Positions 45,174 to 55,185 are shown, numbered from the stretch's first letter. The stretch is DNA of 61,456 bases from a bacterium (GCA_006226965.1 SBGQ01000025.1:1-61456); one strand, 5' to 3'. The notes: generated by a model from the sequence alone, not told the origin. Made by a program: numbers and translations.

Positions 45174-47828
45174 ATGTTTCGCATTTCGCTAATTCTTGCA
45201 TCTGTTATTTTCCTGAGCGCCTGTTCTACATTATCTGACAAACCTTGGAATGAAACCGTTCCGGAAAATACCATTGCTATTTTTGTCCCCGAGCAACAAA
45301 CCACCCTAAAGACCTTACTTGAATCAACTACAGGTTCTTTTTTTGATGACATTACCGCATCTGCTTTACCGGTTTTATCGGATTTAGAAGTCGCCGCAAG
45401 AAAATTATTAACCGTTGAATCCGTGTTTTTTTATCCGGCTGAATCTGACCAATTGCAAACAATATGGGTTCTGCAAAACGAATCCGATTTAATGGATACG
45501 TTTAGATCGTATTTTGCCCGTCCGCTTTTTGTAGATGAATACCGTTTTAAAGGCAAAGTTATTTACAAACTTTCCATCGAAAACAGAATCTTGTTTGCTT
45601 TAGAAACTAGCTCCTTGATGTACGCTTCCGAAAGTAGCCAAGCGCTGGAAGCAATCGTTTCTACATCAATTGAAGACTCTCCGGCTTTGACCGTTTCTTC
45701 TATAAAACGAAATTCACTTGTGCTCAACCTAAAACAGTTAGATAATCTATTAACCGGGTATGCTGCTATAAAATACTTTCCGCTTATTCACGACGGATTT
45801 AATGGATTTGGTTCCGGGACTATCACTTTTGAAGAAAAAAATCTGGAATCCTTATCCTTTTCACTAAGCGGTGCAATAACATTAGATGGTGAAGCAGCGC
45901 CATTAGCCAATGCTTTAAGCACAGGAAATGAGATTATCACACTTGACCAATACGTTCCTACCGATGCTGCAACTTTCACCGTATTGTTTTCTAAACCAGA
46001 GCCTCAACCTGTTTTGAATCCTGTTTCACCTTTGGATTCTGCATTACGATTAAGCCCATCACTTGGAAAAGAATTAGCTAATGCACTTGACAACGAATTA
46101 GCTTTTGTTGGATTTGCTCCTGCGGGTTTAACAGGCGTCGGTGAAAATCTGTACATCAGAAAAATTAAAGATACCCGAGCAGTTTATGATTGGCTTAGAG
46201 AACTATCACGTCTGGATATTATCAGCTCTTCTGATAATGCCTACTACATTCGCTCAAGCTATTTAGCCCAATTGATTTCATCCGGCTTAAGCACATACGA
46301 AACCTTTTACTTGGGTGTAACTTCAGAAGGCTTGGTTATTTCGCCTCGTTTAGGCTTAACCAATCGCGTTCGTTCCGACCGTAGCCGCCGTAGAGTAATT
46401 GCTTACAACCAAACATTTCTGGATATCAAAAATGAGCTTGGCGATACACAAAGTGGATTATTTTATGTGGATTCGCGCCTATTTACATCATATATCCAAA
46501 GCTACTTGAACCCAAGTGCTTCATTAGCAGCATTTACTTCAAAATTTGAAATTCTGGCAGGTGCCTTGCAATTGAGTCCTGATAGAGAACAGCTACAGTT
46601 AACGGTAAACGGTTACACAAAAAAACGCAGCACTCAACCTTTCGAAGAACAATGGATTGCACCGATGGATGGCGCAACCATTACCGGAAAACCAATTTTA
46701 GCTGACATCGGCGGAAGTTCACGTGAAGAAATTGTGGTTGCCAATTCCATGAACAGAGTACTTGGTATTGCAAACGACGGAACCATTTATTTCAGCGCTG
46801 AAACCGGAAGCGATACACCAATCGGTAGTCCCGTTGTGTATGATTGGTATGGAAACGGGCAAAAAGCAATTATGGTTGCCGCCGGAAATAAAGTATATGC
46901 GTGGAATACAACCGGTAGTCCATTGCCAAAATTCCCGTTTGTTATGAACGAAAATATTACCGCGCCGCTCTTGGTTAATGACATTAATCGCGATGGTATT
47001 CCCGAAGTAATTGTTACAACCGCCGACCGACAAATACATGCACTCGACGGACGTGGCGAACCGTTAAAAGGCTGGCCGGTTACTACTTCTGCCGAAGTTC
47101 AATTCAAACCTTATTTTGAACGAATTGCCGGTAACTGGACTTTATTTGCGCAAGCTGATAACGGTTTGTACGGTTTTGACGCCCTAGGTCGATTACGTGA
47201 CGGATATCCGGTATTTATTTCTGCCGCATTTTCTTCGGACCCGTCAACCATAAACGATGGCTTAATGATGGGTGCAAGCGATGGACATATTTATCGCCTT
47301 GGTTCGAGCAGAATGTTTCAAGACAGTTTAAATGTAATGAGAAATACGGCTTACGATTCTTTAGCACCTAGCCTAAGACTCTCGTCGATGTATTTGAGTA
47401 ATGCTCCGATAAACGCTGCCCCGTTATTTGCGAACAAACTTCAAATTAAAACAGATTCGATTACCGTTTATACGGAATCAATGTTGATTTATCAAAGTGC
47501 AAACGGTGCCATTTTTGTAACCAATCAACAAGGTGATTTACGATTTACGACGAACATGGGTCAACCGGCTTCGAATACGTCCGACCTCATCTTAGCTGAT
47601 TTACAAAAAGACGGAAAACCGGAATTACTAGCGGTTGCGGGTTTTGGACGTTTATACGCGTGGGAATTGTATAAAGGGTATCGTTATTATGATCTGCCGA
47701 CTTCTGCGATTGAATATCCAATGCTTACTGATTTAGAAGGTGACGGCTATCCAGAATTAATTGGACAAACGCGTGGTGGTTTACGTTGCTGGACTTTATA
47801 CGGGAAAGCTGAAACTCCTGAGGAATAG
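45174..47828 (+). CDS. large lipoprotein with C-terminal FG-GAP-like propeller
   Basis: This 884-residue lipoprotein has a short signal with lipobox LSAC (start 45174; a longer frame from 45099 is rejected). The first 480 residues are not recognised beyond alternating strand/helix segments. The C-terminal 380 residues form a beta-propeller, with blades such as DINRDGIPEVIV, DLQKDGKPELLA and DLEGDGYPELIG that carry the calcium-binding FG-GAP pattern and PQQ-like strands (IHALDGRGEPLKGWP). It is divergent from the BatA-like gene. An outer-membrane or surface anchor for a protein partner or polysaccharide is plausible. Confidence 0.75.
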   Translation: MFRISLILASVIFLSACSTLSDKPWNETVPENTIAIFVPEQQTTLKTLLESTTGSFFDDITASALPVLSDLEVAARKLLTVESVFFYPAESDQLQTIWVLQNESDLMDTFRSYFARPLFVDEYRFKGKVIYKLSIENRILFALETSSLMYASESSQALEAIVSTSIEDSPALTVSSIKRNSLVLNLKQLDNLLTGYAAIKYFPLIHDGFNGFGSGTITFEEKNLESLSFSLSGAITLDGEAAPLANALSTGNEIITLDQYVPTDAATFTVLFSKPEPQPVLNPVSPLDSALRLSPSLGKELANALDNELAFVGFAPAGLTGVGENLYIRKIKDTRAVYDWLRELSRLDIISSSDNAYYIRSSYLAQLISSGLSTYETFYLGVTSEGLVISPRLGLTNRVRSDRSRRRVIAYNQTFLDIKNELGDTQSGLFYVDSRLFTSYIQSYLNPSASLAAFTSKFEILAGALQLSPDREQLQLTVNGYTKKRSTQPFEEQWIAPMDGATITGKPILADIGGSSREEIVVANSMNRVLGIANDGTIYFSAETGSDTPIGSPVVYDWYGNGQKAIMVAAGNKVYAWNTTGSPLPKFPFVMNENITAPLLVNDINRDGIPEVIVTTADRQIHALDGRGEPLKGWPVTTSAEVQFKPYFERIAGNWTLFAQADNGLYGFDALGRLRDGYPVFISAAFSSDPSTINDGLMMGASDGHIYRLGSSRMFQDSLNVMRNTAYDSLAPSLRLSSMYLSNAPINAAPLFANKLQIKTDSITVYTESMLIYQSANGAIFVTNQQGDLRFTTNMGQPASNTSDLILADLQKDGKPELLAVAGFGRLYAWELYKGYRYYDLPTSAIEYPMLTDLEGDGYPELIGQTRGGLRCWTLYGKAETPEE

Positions 47829-47889
47829 GATTTTTATAAACACACGGTTTATGTAATTCTGAAATTTCAACCGAGTATTAAAATCCGAT

Positions 47890-48777
47890 TTAGTTCAGAA
47901 TATCTTCCAATGCCGTTTTTACATCGCTAAAACGGAACGAATAGCCCCATTCTATCAATTGTTTTGGGAGAACTCGTTGTGAGGCTACCAAAGCTTCTGA
48001 TGCTTCTCCCAACAATATTCCTAAAGCAAACTCGGGTACTTTAAATAGCGATGGTCTGTTTAATACGGTTCCCAAAGCAGATGAAAACTGATTCATGGTT
48101 ATCTGTTGTGGCGCAACACAGTTATAAACACCTTTATATGATTCGTTTTTTATGGATTCGATGATGGAATCCACCACATCTTGCATATGAATCCACGGAA
48201 AAAATTGTTCCCCATTACCTAAAGGCCCGCCAACAAAAAATTGAAAAGGCGTAAGCATTTTACCTAAAGCTCCGCCATTTTTTTCCAAAATGATTCCAAT
48301 TCGAGGAATTACAACTCGAACGTCTTCCGCTTTTAATGCTTCATTTTCCCAAGCTTGACAAACATCAGCTAAAAAATCGTTTCCAACAGATGAGTTCTCG
48401 GTAAGTTCGTCATTTCCACGATTTCCGTAATACCCGACAGCTGATGCCGAAATAAACACATCCGGCTTATTTTCTGCTTGATGAATAGCTCGTACAACTG
48501 ATTGTGTAGTATTAATTCTTGATTCTACAATTTCTTTTTTCACACGTTCAGTCCAACGAGAATCGAACAAATTATAACCTGCAAGATTAATTACAGCTCG
48601 TGAACCATTAATTACATCCGACAAATCGGCGTAATTCGAGTAGGTGATTTTGGGGTTAGAAGAAATTTTTCTTCTGCGAGATACGATTACAACATCGTAT
48701 CCTAGTTTGGTTAATCTAGAGGTAAGATAGGTTCCGAGAAAACCGGAACCTCCAGTAATTACAATTTTTTCAGACAT
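47890..48777 (-). CDS. TIGR01777-type SDR epimerase
   Basis: The 295-residue protein is an atypical short-chain dehydrogenase/reductase of the YfcH/TIGR01777 group. The NAD(P) motif GGSGFLGTYL lies at residues 8-17, followed by INLAGYNLFDSRW, SASAVGYYGNRG with the YxxxN/K-like active region, and the conserved PFQFFVGGPLGNGEQFFPWIHMQD block. Cell role is not settled for the group; a link to cell division or sugar nucleotide work has been proposed. It is the last gene of a long minus-strand operon. Confidence 0.88.
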   Translation of the reverse strand: MSEKIVITGGSGFLGTYLTSRLTKLGYDVVIVSRRRKISSNPKITYSNYADLSDVINGSRAVINLAGYNLFDSRWTERVKKEIVESRINTTQSVVRAIHQAENKPDVFISASAVGYYGNRGNDELTENSSVGNDFLADVCQAWENEALKAEDVRVVIPRIGIILEKNGGALGKMLTPFQFFVGGPLGNGEQFFPWIHMQDVVDSIIESIKNESYKGVYNCVAPQQITMNQFSSALGTVLNRPSLFKVPEFALGILLGEASEALVASQRVLPKQLIEWGYSFRFSDVKTALEDILN

Positions 48778-48788
48778 AAGGAATGATT

Positions 48789-49808
48789 TTAGACAGGTAT
48801 AACACCTAAGCCCGGCAAATCATTCAACACAACTCTATTTTGTGAATCAAAAGTAAACCCTAAGAACGGACGATCTTTCAATAATAAGAATCCGTCGATA
48901 TCGGCATAATCTGCCCACATGCTTAAAACCCCGGCTGCGGTATTTGCCAAAGCTGTTTCAATCATACAACCAATCATTACTTCCATACCTAAAGTACGTG
49001 CATGCTCAATTGTTTTGAGTGATTTATACATACTTCCCATCTTCATCAATTTGATGTTGATACCTGTATAAGACTCAGCAAGTTCTTCCAATGGTTCTTT
49101 TCCTGTAAACCCTTCATCAGCGATAACAGGGATTGGAGTCATTTTTTTTACTTCGCGCATGGCAATTAATTCGGAAGAAGGCATGGGTTGTTCAATCAGT
49201 TGAACATTTTTATCAGATAAAAACTCAATGCGTTGTTTTGCAATATCAGCTGTTTTCCAACCTTCGTTTGCATCAACCCAAATAGGCTTGGCTGTTCTTT
49301 CGCGAATAAATTCAATAATCTCTTCGTCTTGGTCTGTACCAAGCTTTACTTTTAAAACAGGATAAGGCTCAGCTTCTTTTAATTTTGTATCAATTACTTC
49401 TTTTGAATCAATCCCGATGGTAAAAGAACTAACCGGCCCGATGGTTCTTGGTGCATTCCAATACTCATGGAGTGCTTGATTATTTTTTTTCCCAATCCAA
49501 TCCCAAAAAGCCATTTCCAATGCCGCTTTTGCCGCAAATTCACCTTTATCGATTGTGCTTAAATAACTGCACAATTCCTCTGAATTTGAAATAGACGACA
49601 ATGTGGATTGATTGATTCTTCCCATAAAACTTATGGCTGTTTCATGAGATTCATTGTATCTGGCATTAGGAGAGGCTTCGCCATAACCGACTAAACCGTC
49701 TTTATGCCACTCTACGAATACATTTTTTACGTGAGTGCGAGTCCATCTGGAAATTCCAAATGGGTGCAACAATGCCAATTCTTTCGAATAAAATATTAAC
49801 TGAACCAT
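48789..49808 (-). CDS. dipeptide epimerase, enolase superfamily
   Basis: The 339-residue protein belongs to the muconate-lactonizing subgroup of the enolase superfamily, most similar in layout to L-Ala-D/L-Glu epimerases that recycle murein peptides. Catalytic residues can be placed: K153 and K155 (VLKVKLG), metal ligands D178 (VDANEGW), E206 (IEQPM) and D231 (IADEG), and the second base K253 (INIKLMK). The ATG at 49808 is preferred over 49826. Substrate may be Ala-Glu or another dipeptide. The neighbours cdsA and SDR give envelope context. Confidence 0.9.
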   Translation of the reverse strand: MVQLIFYSKELALLHPFGISRWTRTHVKNVFVEWHKDGLVGYGEASPNARYNESHETAISFMGRINQSTLSSISNSEELCSYLSTIDKGEFAAKAALEMAFWDWIGKKNNQALHEYWNAPRTIGPVSSFTIGIDSKEVIDTKLKEAEPYPVLKVKLGTDQDEEIIEFIRERTAKPIWVDANEGWKTADIAKQRIEFLSDKNVQLIEQPMPSSELIAMREVKKMTPIPVIADEGFTGKEPLEELAESYTGINIKLMKMGSMYKSLKTIEHARTLGMEVMIGCMIETALANTAAGVLSMWADYADIDGFLLLKDRPFLGFTFDSQNRVVLNDLPGLGVIPV

Positions 49809-49852
49809 ATTTAACCCTTCTAACATTTGTATTTAAAAACTAAACATCCAAT

Positions 49853-50665
49853 TTAAAACCCGATTTTTTGCACTAATTGTAAGTACAAAATTACAGCGGG
49901 CGACACCAATATCACACTATCAAAACGATCAAAAAAACCTCCATGGCCGGGCAACATATTCGATGAATCTTTCTTACCTGCATATCTCTTTATTTTGCTC
50001 TCAGACAAATCGCCAATTGGCCCAAAAATCGACACAATTAATACTAAAGGAAGTAATTGAACTAATGTAAGCGAGATTTTGTCTTGCGCGAAATACACAA
50101 ATCCGCTTAGTACAATTAATGCCCCAATAAAGCCGCCGAAAAACCCTTCCCAGGTTTTTGCGGGGCTAATCTCCGGCGCCATTTTATGTTTTCCAAAATT
50201 TTTACCGGTGAAATAGGCAAGTGAATCATTTCCCCAAATCATCAACAGAACAAGAATCAATAACAGGAATCCTGTAGAATCTGATTCCCATGTTCTGATT
50301 TCATAAAAACTGTAAAAACCCCAAGCCGGGTACATGGACGCAAAACTTGTGGTCATAATAGATACGTAGCGATTATGCGGCGGAGTTAAGGTTTCTTTTA
50401 TAATGATTACCAAAACTGCCATTGCCATAAACATCAATTCAAAATTGTGAAATGGAATACTCATCCAACTAAGTGTTAGTAATACACTAGGCCAGAAGTC
50501 TGTTTTATGTCCTGCAGCATTAAATAACTGCACCATTTCCCAAGTTGTTAACAGACTTATTACAACAATTAATCCCCAAAAATAATATCCGCCAATGTAA
50601 ACAATTCCTAAAAATGCCGGCGCTGCTACAAGAGCAAATAACACACGTTTAGCTAATTCACTCAC
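49853..50665 (-). CDS. cdsA: phosphatidate cytidylyltransferase
   Basis: CdsA makes CDP-diacylglycerol from phosphatidic acid and CTP, the branch point of phospholipid synthesis. The 270-residue protein has about eight membrane spans and the complete C-terminal signature: SKIKRYAGKKDSSN followed by LPGHGGFFDRFDS (about 215-245). ISPAKTWEGFFGG is also typical. It starts 5 bases after the DUF2007 stop and is part of the long operon. Confidence 0.96.
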   Translation of the reverse strand: MSELAKRVLFALVAAPAFLGIVYIGGYYFWGLIVVISLLTTWEMVQLFNAAGHKTDFWPSVLLTLSWMSIPFHNFELMFMAMAVLVIIIKETLTPPHNRYVSIMTTSFASMYPAWGFYSFYEIRTWESDSTGFLLLILVLLMIWGNDSLAYFTGKNFGKHKMAPEISPAKTWEGFFGGFIGALIVLSGFVYFAQDKISLTLVQLLPLVLIVSIFGPIGDLSESKIKRYAGKKDSSNMLPGHGGFFDRFDSVILVSPAVILYLQLVQKIGF

Positions 50666-50670
50666 AAGTA

Positions 50671-50958
50671 CTAATTATTATCTTCTTGTTCTATTTGTGC
50701 TTCGCCAGATTGCCATTGCTCTAAAACCTCGCGAGCTTCTTTTTCATTTTCAGCCGGAACATATAAAAAAATTTGAGCCATATCGCCCACATTTAAACTA
50801 TAAGCCGAGTCTCTTTTCGATAAAATTTGCACATCTAAATCACAACTTTCGAGATAGTTTTTAACCATCGCTGCGTCAACATCTGAGCCGGTACTATACA
50901 CACAACTCCAACCGCTTATTTGATTAGGATTCGGATCTGAAAACATGTGTTCCTCCAT
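50671..50958 (-). CDS. DUF2007 (putative signal-transducing) protein
   Basis: The 95-residue soluble protein matches DUF2007: a GWSCVYSTGSDVDAAMVKNYLESCDLDVQI helix-strand core, a middle loop and the acidic end EREVLEQW-like. No activity is known for the family. Its 5' end overlaps the 3' end of the CPBP protease gene by 35 bases (23 if the second ATG is used), which suggests translational coupling. Confidence 0.82.
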   Translation of the reverse strand: MEEHMFSDPNPNQISGWSCVYSTGSDVDAAMVKNYLESCDLDVQILSKRDSAYSLNVGDMAQIFLYVPAENEKEAREVLEQWQSGEAQIEQEDNN

Positions 50959-51877
50959 TGTTTGCTGTTCTTTTAAAAAGGATAAGCCAGAATGCGCTTA
51001 AAACCAAACTTAAGCCGATTAACCAAAATGGCGGTAAATATTCGTCGCCAATTGCAAAAGCGTACTCAGGATAATAATATGCAGCTACTACACTTCCGCC
51101 ATTATTTATAAAGTGAGCTAACATTGCAGGATAAATACTTTTTGAAGTATATGTCATCCATGCTAGAATTATTCCAATCGCTGAAAGCGGGATTACTTGA
51201 GTTAATTTGATGTGATAAATTCCAAACAAAATTCCAGAAATAACAATCGCCCAAATTGCTCCCGATTGACGACTTAAGGTTCTGTAAAAGAAACCTCTAA
51301 ACAAAATTTCTTCACAAATTGCCGGAACTACGGCTACATTAAATACGATGAAAAGCAAAGACGGTTCGTTGGTAAGAAAATCAACTAATAATTGGGTTTG
51401 TTGATTCTCAAAATCCATATAGGATTCGCTAAAGGGAAATAAGGTGTTTAAATAGCCGAGCCACCACAAAGCAGGTTGAATCGAAAATATAACTAGTGTA
51501 CTTAATGCTAAATTTACTTTTAGATTATTCCCTTTTTGAAACTGAAAAAAAGCAGGAATCTCAGGTTTTAAAACAACCAATCGAGCAACATACAAGGTAA
51601 CAATGGCTAATATCGAGACCTGACCAATAGAATTCCCAACAAATACCCATCTAAGATTTTCCGTGATGAGTGTCAAGATTTTATTAGGGTCGTCCGGCAT
51701 TCCTGTTTCAAATAAAATGAAAACGAGCGCCAGAATATTTGCGATAAGCTGAAATGCAATAAATGCAACTATCAACCAAAGTGAAGCCATTAACCAGTCA
51801 GGGAACCCATTTCGGGGTCCCCATGCCTGCGTTTTAATTTCTTCTTGTACGATGTTTTCCTGCCCTTTTAATTCCAT
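50924..51877 (-). CDS. CPBP-family intramembrane protease
   Basis: This 317-residue membrane protein of the CPBP/Abi family has about eight spans. Catalytic motif 1 is EEILFR with E189, E190 and R194, motif 2 is FGIYH with H222, and motif 3 is HFINN with H255. These residues resemble those of Rce1-type prenyl-protein proteases. Bacterial members act in protein maturation, bacteriocin self-immunity or unknown tasks. It overlaps the DUF2007 gene and follows DUF4199 by 2 bases. Confidence 0.9.
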   Translation of the reverse strand: MELKGQENIVQEEIKTQAWGPRNGFPDWLMASLWLIVAFIAFQLIANILALVFILFETGMPDDPNKILTLITENLRWVFVGNSIGQVSILAIVTLYVARLVVLKPEIPAFFQFQKGNNLKVNLALSTLVIFSIQPALWWLGYLNTLFPFSESYMDFENQQTQLLVDFLTNEPSLLFIVFNVAVVPAICEEILFRGFFYRTLSRQSGAIWAIVISGILFGIYHIKLTQVIPLSAIGIILAWMTYTSKSIYPAMLAHFINNGGSVVAAYYYPEYAFAIGDEYLPPFWLIGLSLVLSAFWLILFKRTANNGGTHVFRSES

Positions 51878-51879
51878 GC

Positions 51880-52440
51880 TTAATCTTTTGATGAAATTTT
51901 AGCTGTGATTAATCCAGATAAAAGGTTGATGATTCCTAAGCCAATTAATGACATTCCAAAACCCTTAATAATACCAATCAAGGTTTTTTGCTCAGCAAAA
52001 CTTTCTTCTATTTTAGCTAATGTTTCATCAACTTGGGCGCCGCTCATACCAGAATTTGAAAATGCCATTTCCATGTTTTTCATCATATGGTTTGCCATAT
52101 TATCCATTAATGAAGGATCGATTACGAAATTCCATATTGCACCCATTAATGACATAACAGCGGCCATAACCACAGCAGATAATAAACCTATTACAGCACC
52201 TTGCCCGAGTGTGATTGATTCAGCTCCGGTTTTTAAATACGCCTTAACCGATAATACACCTCCGATTGCACTTATTAGGCAAATTCCCATCTGCATTAAT
52301 TGCACTGGTTGAAAAAATGACCCGCTCGGTTCACCGGAAATAGAGATATAAACAAAAATTGTTGATACAATCGATAAAACTAATGCCACAATCGTTGACT
52401 GAATTACAGTCGGCATTACATAACTTGGTTTTTCTTCCAT
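51880..52440 (-). CDS. DUF4199 membrane protein
   Basis: The 186-residue protein has four membrane spans with a long amphipathic, methionine-rich loop between the third and fourth (about 108-155), the layout of DUF4199. Function unknown. It sits between the DUF2085 gene (10 bases) and the CPBP protease gene (2 bases) in the same operon. Confidence 0.78.
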   Translation of the reverse strand: MEEKPSYVMPTVIQSTIVALVLSIVSTIFVYISISGEPSGSFFQPVQLMQMGICLISAIGGVLSVKAYLKTGAESITLGQGAVIGLLSAVVMAAVMSLMGAIWNFVIDPSLMDNMANHMMKNMEMAFSNSGMSGAQVDETLAKIEESFAEQKTLIGIIKGFGMSLIGLGIINLLSGLITAKISSKD

Positions 52441-52450
52441 AAATAACTCC

Positions 52451-52915
52451 TTAAGTTTTAATTTTTTTAGCGATAAAAAACAAGCTTAGACTTGCTCCAA
52501 ACAAGATTCCTGTAAGAAACCTAGTTAAATTGGTATTCTCCCAAAAAAGAAAAAAGTTGCCCGATACATCAACCAAAATTATCACAAAAGTTATCCCCAG
52601 AATAATCTTTAGCATTCTGTAAGAAGCAATCTTCAAGGATATGAAAAATGAACTTATTATGCCCGTTGCGAATGCTAAATAAATTCCAGTACAACGAGTA
52701 CAAATAATCATTGGCTCATTGTTAATTTGAAAGGCTCTGTCTGCTTGTGTATGGCAAATTTGCTGCAACCATAACTTGTTAAACGGTACGATAAATTGAA
52801 GCTCCGGAATAGCTGAACTTATTGCCGCTAGTAAAATAATAATGGGTAATACCGCCAATAACACCACCCATTTAACCTCTTCTTTTTTATGATGGCTCAA
52901 TGGTGGCACAATCAC
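52451..52915 (-). CDS. DUF2085 membrane protein
   Basis: This 154-residue protein has four membrane spans and the DUF2085 core: WLQQICHTQADRAF followed by CTRCTGIYLAF. The Cys and His in these segments look like a metal- or redox-active site, but the family has no assigned function. Its start overlaps the nadC stop by four bases. Confidence 0.85.
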   Translation of the reverse strand: MIVPPLSHHKKEEVKWVVLLAVLPIIILLAAISSAIPELQFIVPFNKLWLQQICHTQADRAFQINNEPMIICTRCTGIYLAFATGIISSFFISLKIASYRMLKIILGITFVIILVDVSGNFFLFWENTNLTRFLTGILFGASLSLFFIAKKIKT

Positions 52916-53778
52916 ATTTCGAAAATGAGCGAAATATCTAAGGCTTTTACCGAGTGTGTTAAACTGCCTGATGAAATGTAATCCACACCTGTTTCTGCAA
53001 TAGCCTGAACCGTTTCTAAGGTCACATTCCCCGATGCTTCAATTTTACACAGCCCATTATTGATTTCTACTGCCTTTTTCATGTCTTTCAGGCTCATGTT
53101 GTCCAGCATAATGTAATCGACATCCGAAGCATGTTTATCTAAGACCAATCGAAATTCATCCAGATTTTTAATTTCGATTTCAATCGGCGCAGTAAGCATT
53201 TTTTGGTCTTTGAATTGCACGCAACTAGAAATAGCTTCAGAAATTCCGCCGGCTACTGTAATATGATTTTCTTTGATAAGGAAACGATCGTCTAAACGAA
53301 TTCTGTGATTTTCTCCGCCTCCCAATTGAACAGCCCATTTATCCGTAATCCTGTGTCCAGGAACGGTTTTGCGAGTATCTAAAATCTTGGCTTTTGTGTG
53401 TGCAATTTTATCTGCAAACATTCGAGTTAGGCTTGCAATACCACCCATCCGCTGCATGAAGTTTAAGACCGTTCTTTCACCAATAAGTAATGAATCTGCC
53501 GGTCCTGATACTCTTGCAATAATATCTTTTGGCTTTGTCGTTTCACCATCGTTTTTCAGAATTTCAAACTGCACATCTTCTGAAATAATTTTAAAGATAT
53601 GTTTGGCTAATTCCATTCCGGCTAAAACACCATCAGCTTTTGCATAAAACGTACCTTTTGCCTGACGTTGGTTTTTAAAAATGGCTTGTGTGGTAATATC
53701 ACCATTTCCTAAATCTTCTTTTAAAGCCAACTGAATTAAATCGGACAAATCATCTTGTCTATCGTAAGGCAATAACAT
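52912..53778 (-). CDS. nadC: nicotinate-nucleotide pyrophosphorylase
   Basis: NadC converts quinolinate and PRPP to nicotinate mononucleotide in de novo NAD synthesis. The 288-residue protein has the family motifs DLGNGDITTQAIF, the LNFMQRMGGIASLTR block, DTRKTVPGHRITDKWAV and KENHITVAGGI, and the closing ASGNVTLE and DYISSGSLTHSV. A TTG six bases upstream is possible; the ATG at 53778 is preferred. It overlaps the thioesterase gene by 20 bases and the DUF2085 gene by four, so translation of the group is coupled. Confidence 0.96.
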   Translation of the reverse strand: MLLPYDRQDDLSDLIQLALKEDLGNGDITTQAIFKNQRQAKGTFYAKADGVLAGMELAKHIFKIISEDVQFEILKNDGETTKPKDIIARVSGPADSLLIGERTVLNFMQRMGGIASLTRMFADKIAHTKAKILDTRKTVPGHRITDKWAVQLGGGENHRIRLDDRFLIKENHITVAGGISEAISSCVQFKDQKMLTAPIEIEIKNLDEFRLVLDKHASDVDYIMLDNMSLKDMKKAVEINNGLCKIEASGNVTLETVQAIAETGVDYISSGSLTHSVKALDISLIFEM

Positions 53779-54199
53779 CTTCAAGCGCTTTTATAAATTG
53801 TACTGGACCTCTCATCGGTTTTCTGGTTTTTTCATCCATAAAAACCAATACCACTTTACCCAAAGTTTTTAATTGTCCGGTTTCGGTTGATACTACACGA
53901 TAAAATGTATTTAACCGAATGGTTGGAACATCAAACACATCAACAAAAATGCTGATTTCTTCGTCGTAAAATACCGGCGATTTATATTCCAACTCAGCCG
54001 ATACAACAGGAAGCATTACTCCTTGATTTTCTAATTCAGCATATGAAACTCCCAAACTTCGAATCATTTCTGTGCGTGCAACTTCAAAAAATTGCAGAAA
54101 ATGTCCGTAATACACATATCCCATTTTATCCGTTTCACTGTATCTACTGCGCAAACGGTATTCAAAAGTGTATTTGGGAGTTTCTTTAGGATAATCCAT
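53759..54199 (-). CDS. YbgC-type acyl-CoA thioesterase
   Basis: The 146-residue hot-dog-fold protein has the 4-hydroxybenzoyl-CoA thioesterase signature RYSETDKMGYVYYGHFLQFFEVARTE, with the catalytic Asp in ETDKMG. Members hydrolyse acyl-CoA or acyl-ACP thioesters and often sit near phospholipid or Tol-Pal genes. Its ATG shares one base with the accA stop (TGATG), so it is co-translated with accA; fatty acid context fits. Confidence 0.9.
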   Translation of the reverse strand: MDYPKETPKYTFEYRLRSRYSETDKMGYVYYGHFLQFFEVARTEMIRSLGVSYAELENQGVMLPVVSAELEYKSPVFYDEEISIFVDVFDVPTIRLNTFYRVVSTETGQLKTLGKVVLVFMDEKTRKPMRGPVQFIKALEDVIALR

Positions 54200-55155
54200 C
54201 AAGCTTTATCTAACACTTCAAAAACACCCATATTCGAGTATTTGTCAATTCGTTGTTCAATCAACTTATCAACTTTAAGCTTTTTGAGACGCTTTAAACT
54301 CGCAACAATTTGTGCTTTTAAGTTTTCTGCTGCTAAATCATGGTCGCGGTGCGCACCACCAATAGGTTCTTTTACTATTCCGTCAATTACTTTTAACTCC
54401 AATAAATCTTGAGGAGCTAATTTTAATGCAGATGCGGCCTGTTCTTTCTGATCCCAAGATTTCCATAAAATGGATGAACAAGATTCCGGCGAAATAACAG
54501 AATACCATGTGTATTCTTGCATATATACTTCATTCCCCATTCCGATACCGATAGCTCCACCACTTGCACCTTCGCCGATTACTACAGAAACGATAGGCAC
54601 TTTCAAAGTTGCCATTTCTCTGAGGTTACGTGCAATAGCTTCAGCCTGACCTCTTTCTTCGGCTTCTAACCCGGGGAATGCACCTGGAGTATCTAACAAT
54701 GTTACTACCGGCATATTGAATTTCTCTGCCATTTTCATCAACCGCAAGGCTTTGCGATATCCGTCAGGATTTGACATTCCAAAATTTCTGTATTGACGGG
54801 TTTTGGTATCTCTTCCTTTTTGATGACCAATTATAACCACCGAAATACCATCTATTGTTCCTACACCGCCAACCATAGCTTTGTCATCTGCATAATATCT
54901 ATCCCCGTGAATTTCCATGAAACGATCGCACATTTTATAGATGTAATCGAGAGTATAGGGACGATCCGGGTGGCGCGCCATTTGAACACGCTGCCAACGA
55001 GTAAGATTCGAGAAAATTTGTTCTTGTAAATCGTTCCGACTTTGTTCTAGTTTTTTAATGGCTTCATTAAAAATGCCATTCTTGTTATTTAACCGGAGCT
55101 CCTCAATTTTTTGCTCAACATCAAATACCGGTTTTTCGAAATCTAGAATATGCAT
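54199..55155 (-). CDS. accA: acetyl-CoA carboxylase carboxyltransferase subunit alpha
   Basis: AccA, with AccD, transfers the carboxyl group from biotin to acetyl-CoA in the first committed step of fatty acid synthesis. The 318-residue protein opens with the helical segment typical of the subunit, then the crotonase-like core: [35 protein letters not shown] and [12 protein letters not shown]. The length fits standalone AccA. accD is not in the window. A TATATTTG -7 box lies 31 bases upstream of the start. Confidence 0.97.
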   Translation of the reverse strand: MHILDFEKPVFDVEQKIEELRLNNKNGIFNEAIKKLEQSRNDLQEQIFSNLTRWQRVQMARHPDRPYTLDYIYKMCDRFMEIHGDRYYADDKAMVGGVGTIDGISVVIIGHQKGRDTKTRQYRNFGMSNPDGYRKALRLMKMAEKFNMPVVTLLDTPGAFPGLEAEERGQAEAIARNLREMATLKVPIVSVVIGEGASGGAIGIGMGNEVYMQEYTWYSVISPESCSSILWKSWDQKEQAASALKLAPQDLLELKVIDGIVKEPIGGAHRDHDLAAENLKAQIVASLKRLKKLKVDKLIEQRIDKYSNMGVFEVLDKA

Positions 55156-55185
55156 GTATAAATTCCTTTTAGCTGTGTATTAGGG

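Noticed and set aside
47836-47852. Hairpin ATAAAC/GTTTAT between the propeller lipoprotein and SDR genes
   Set aside because: AT-rich six-base stem without a T run; too weak to name.
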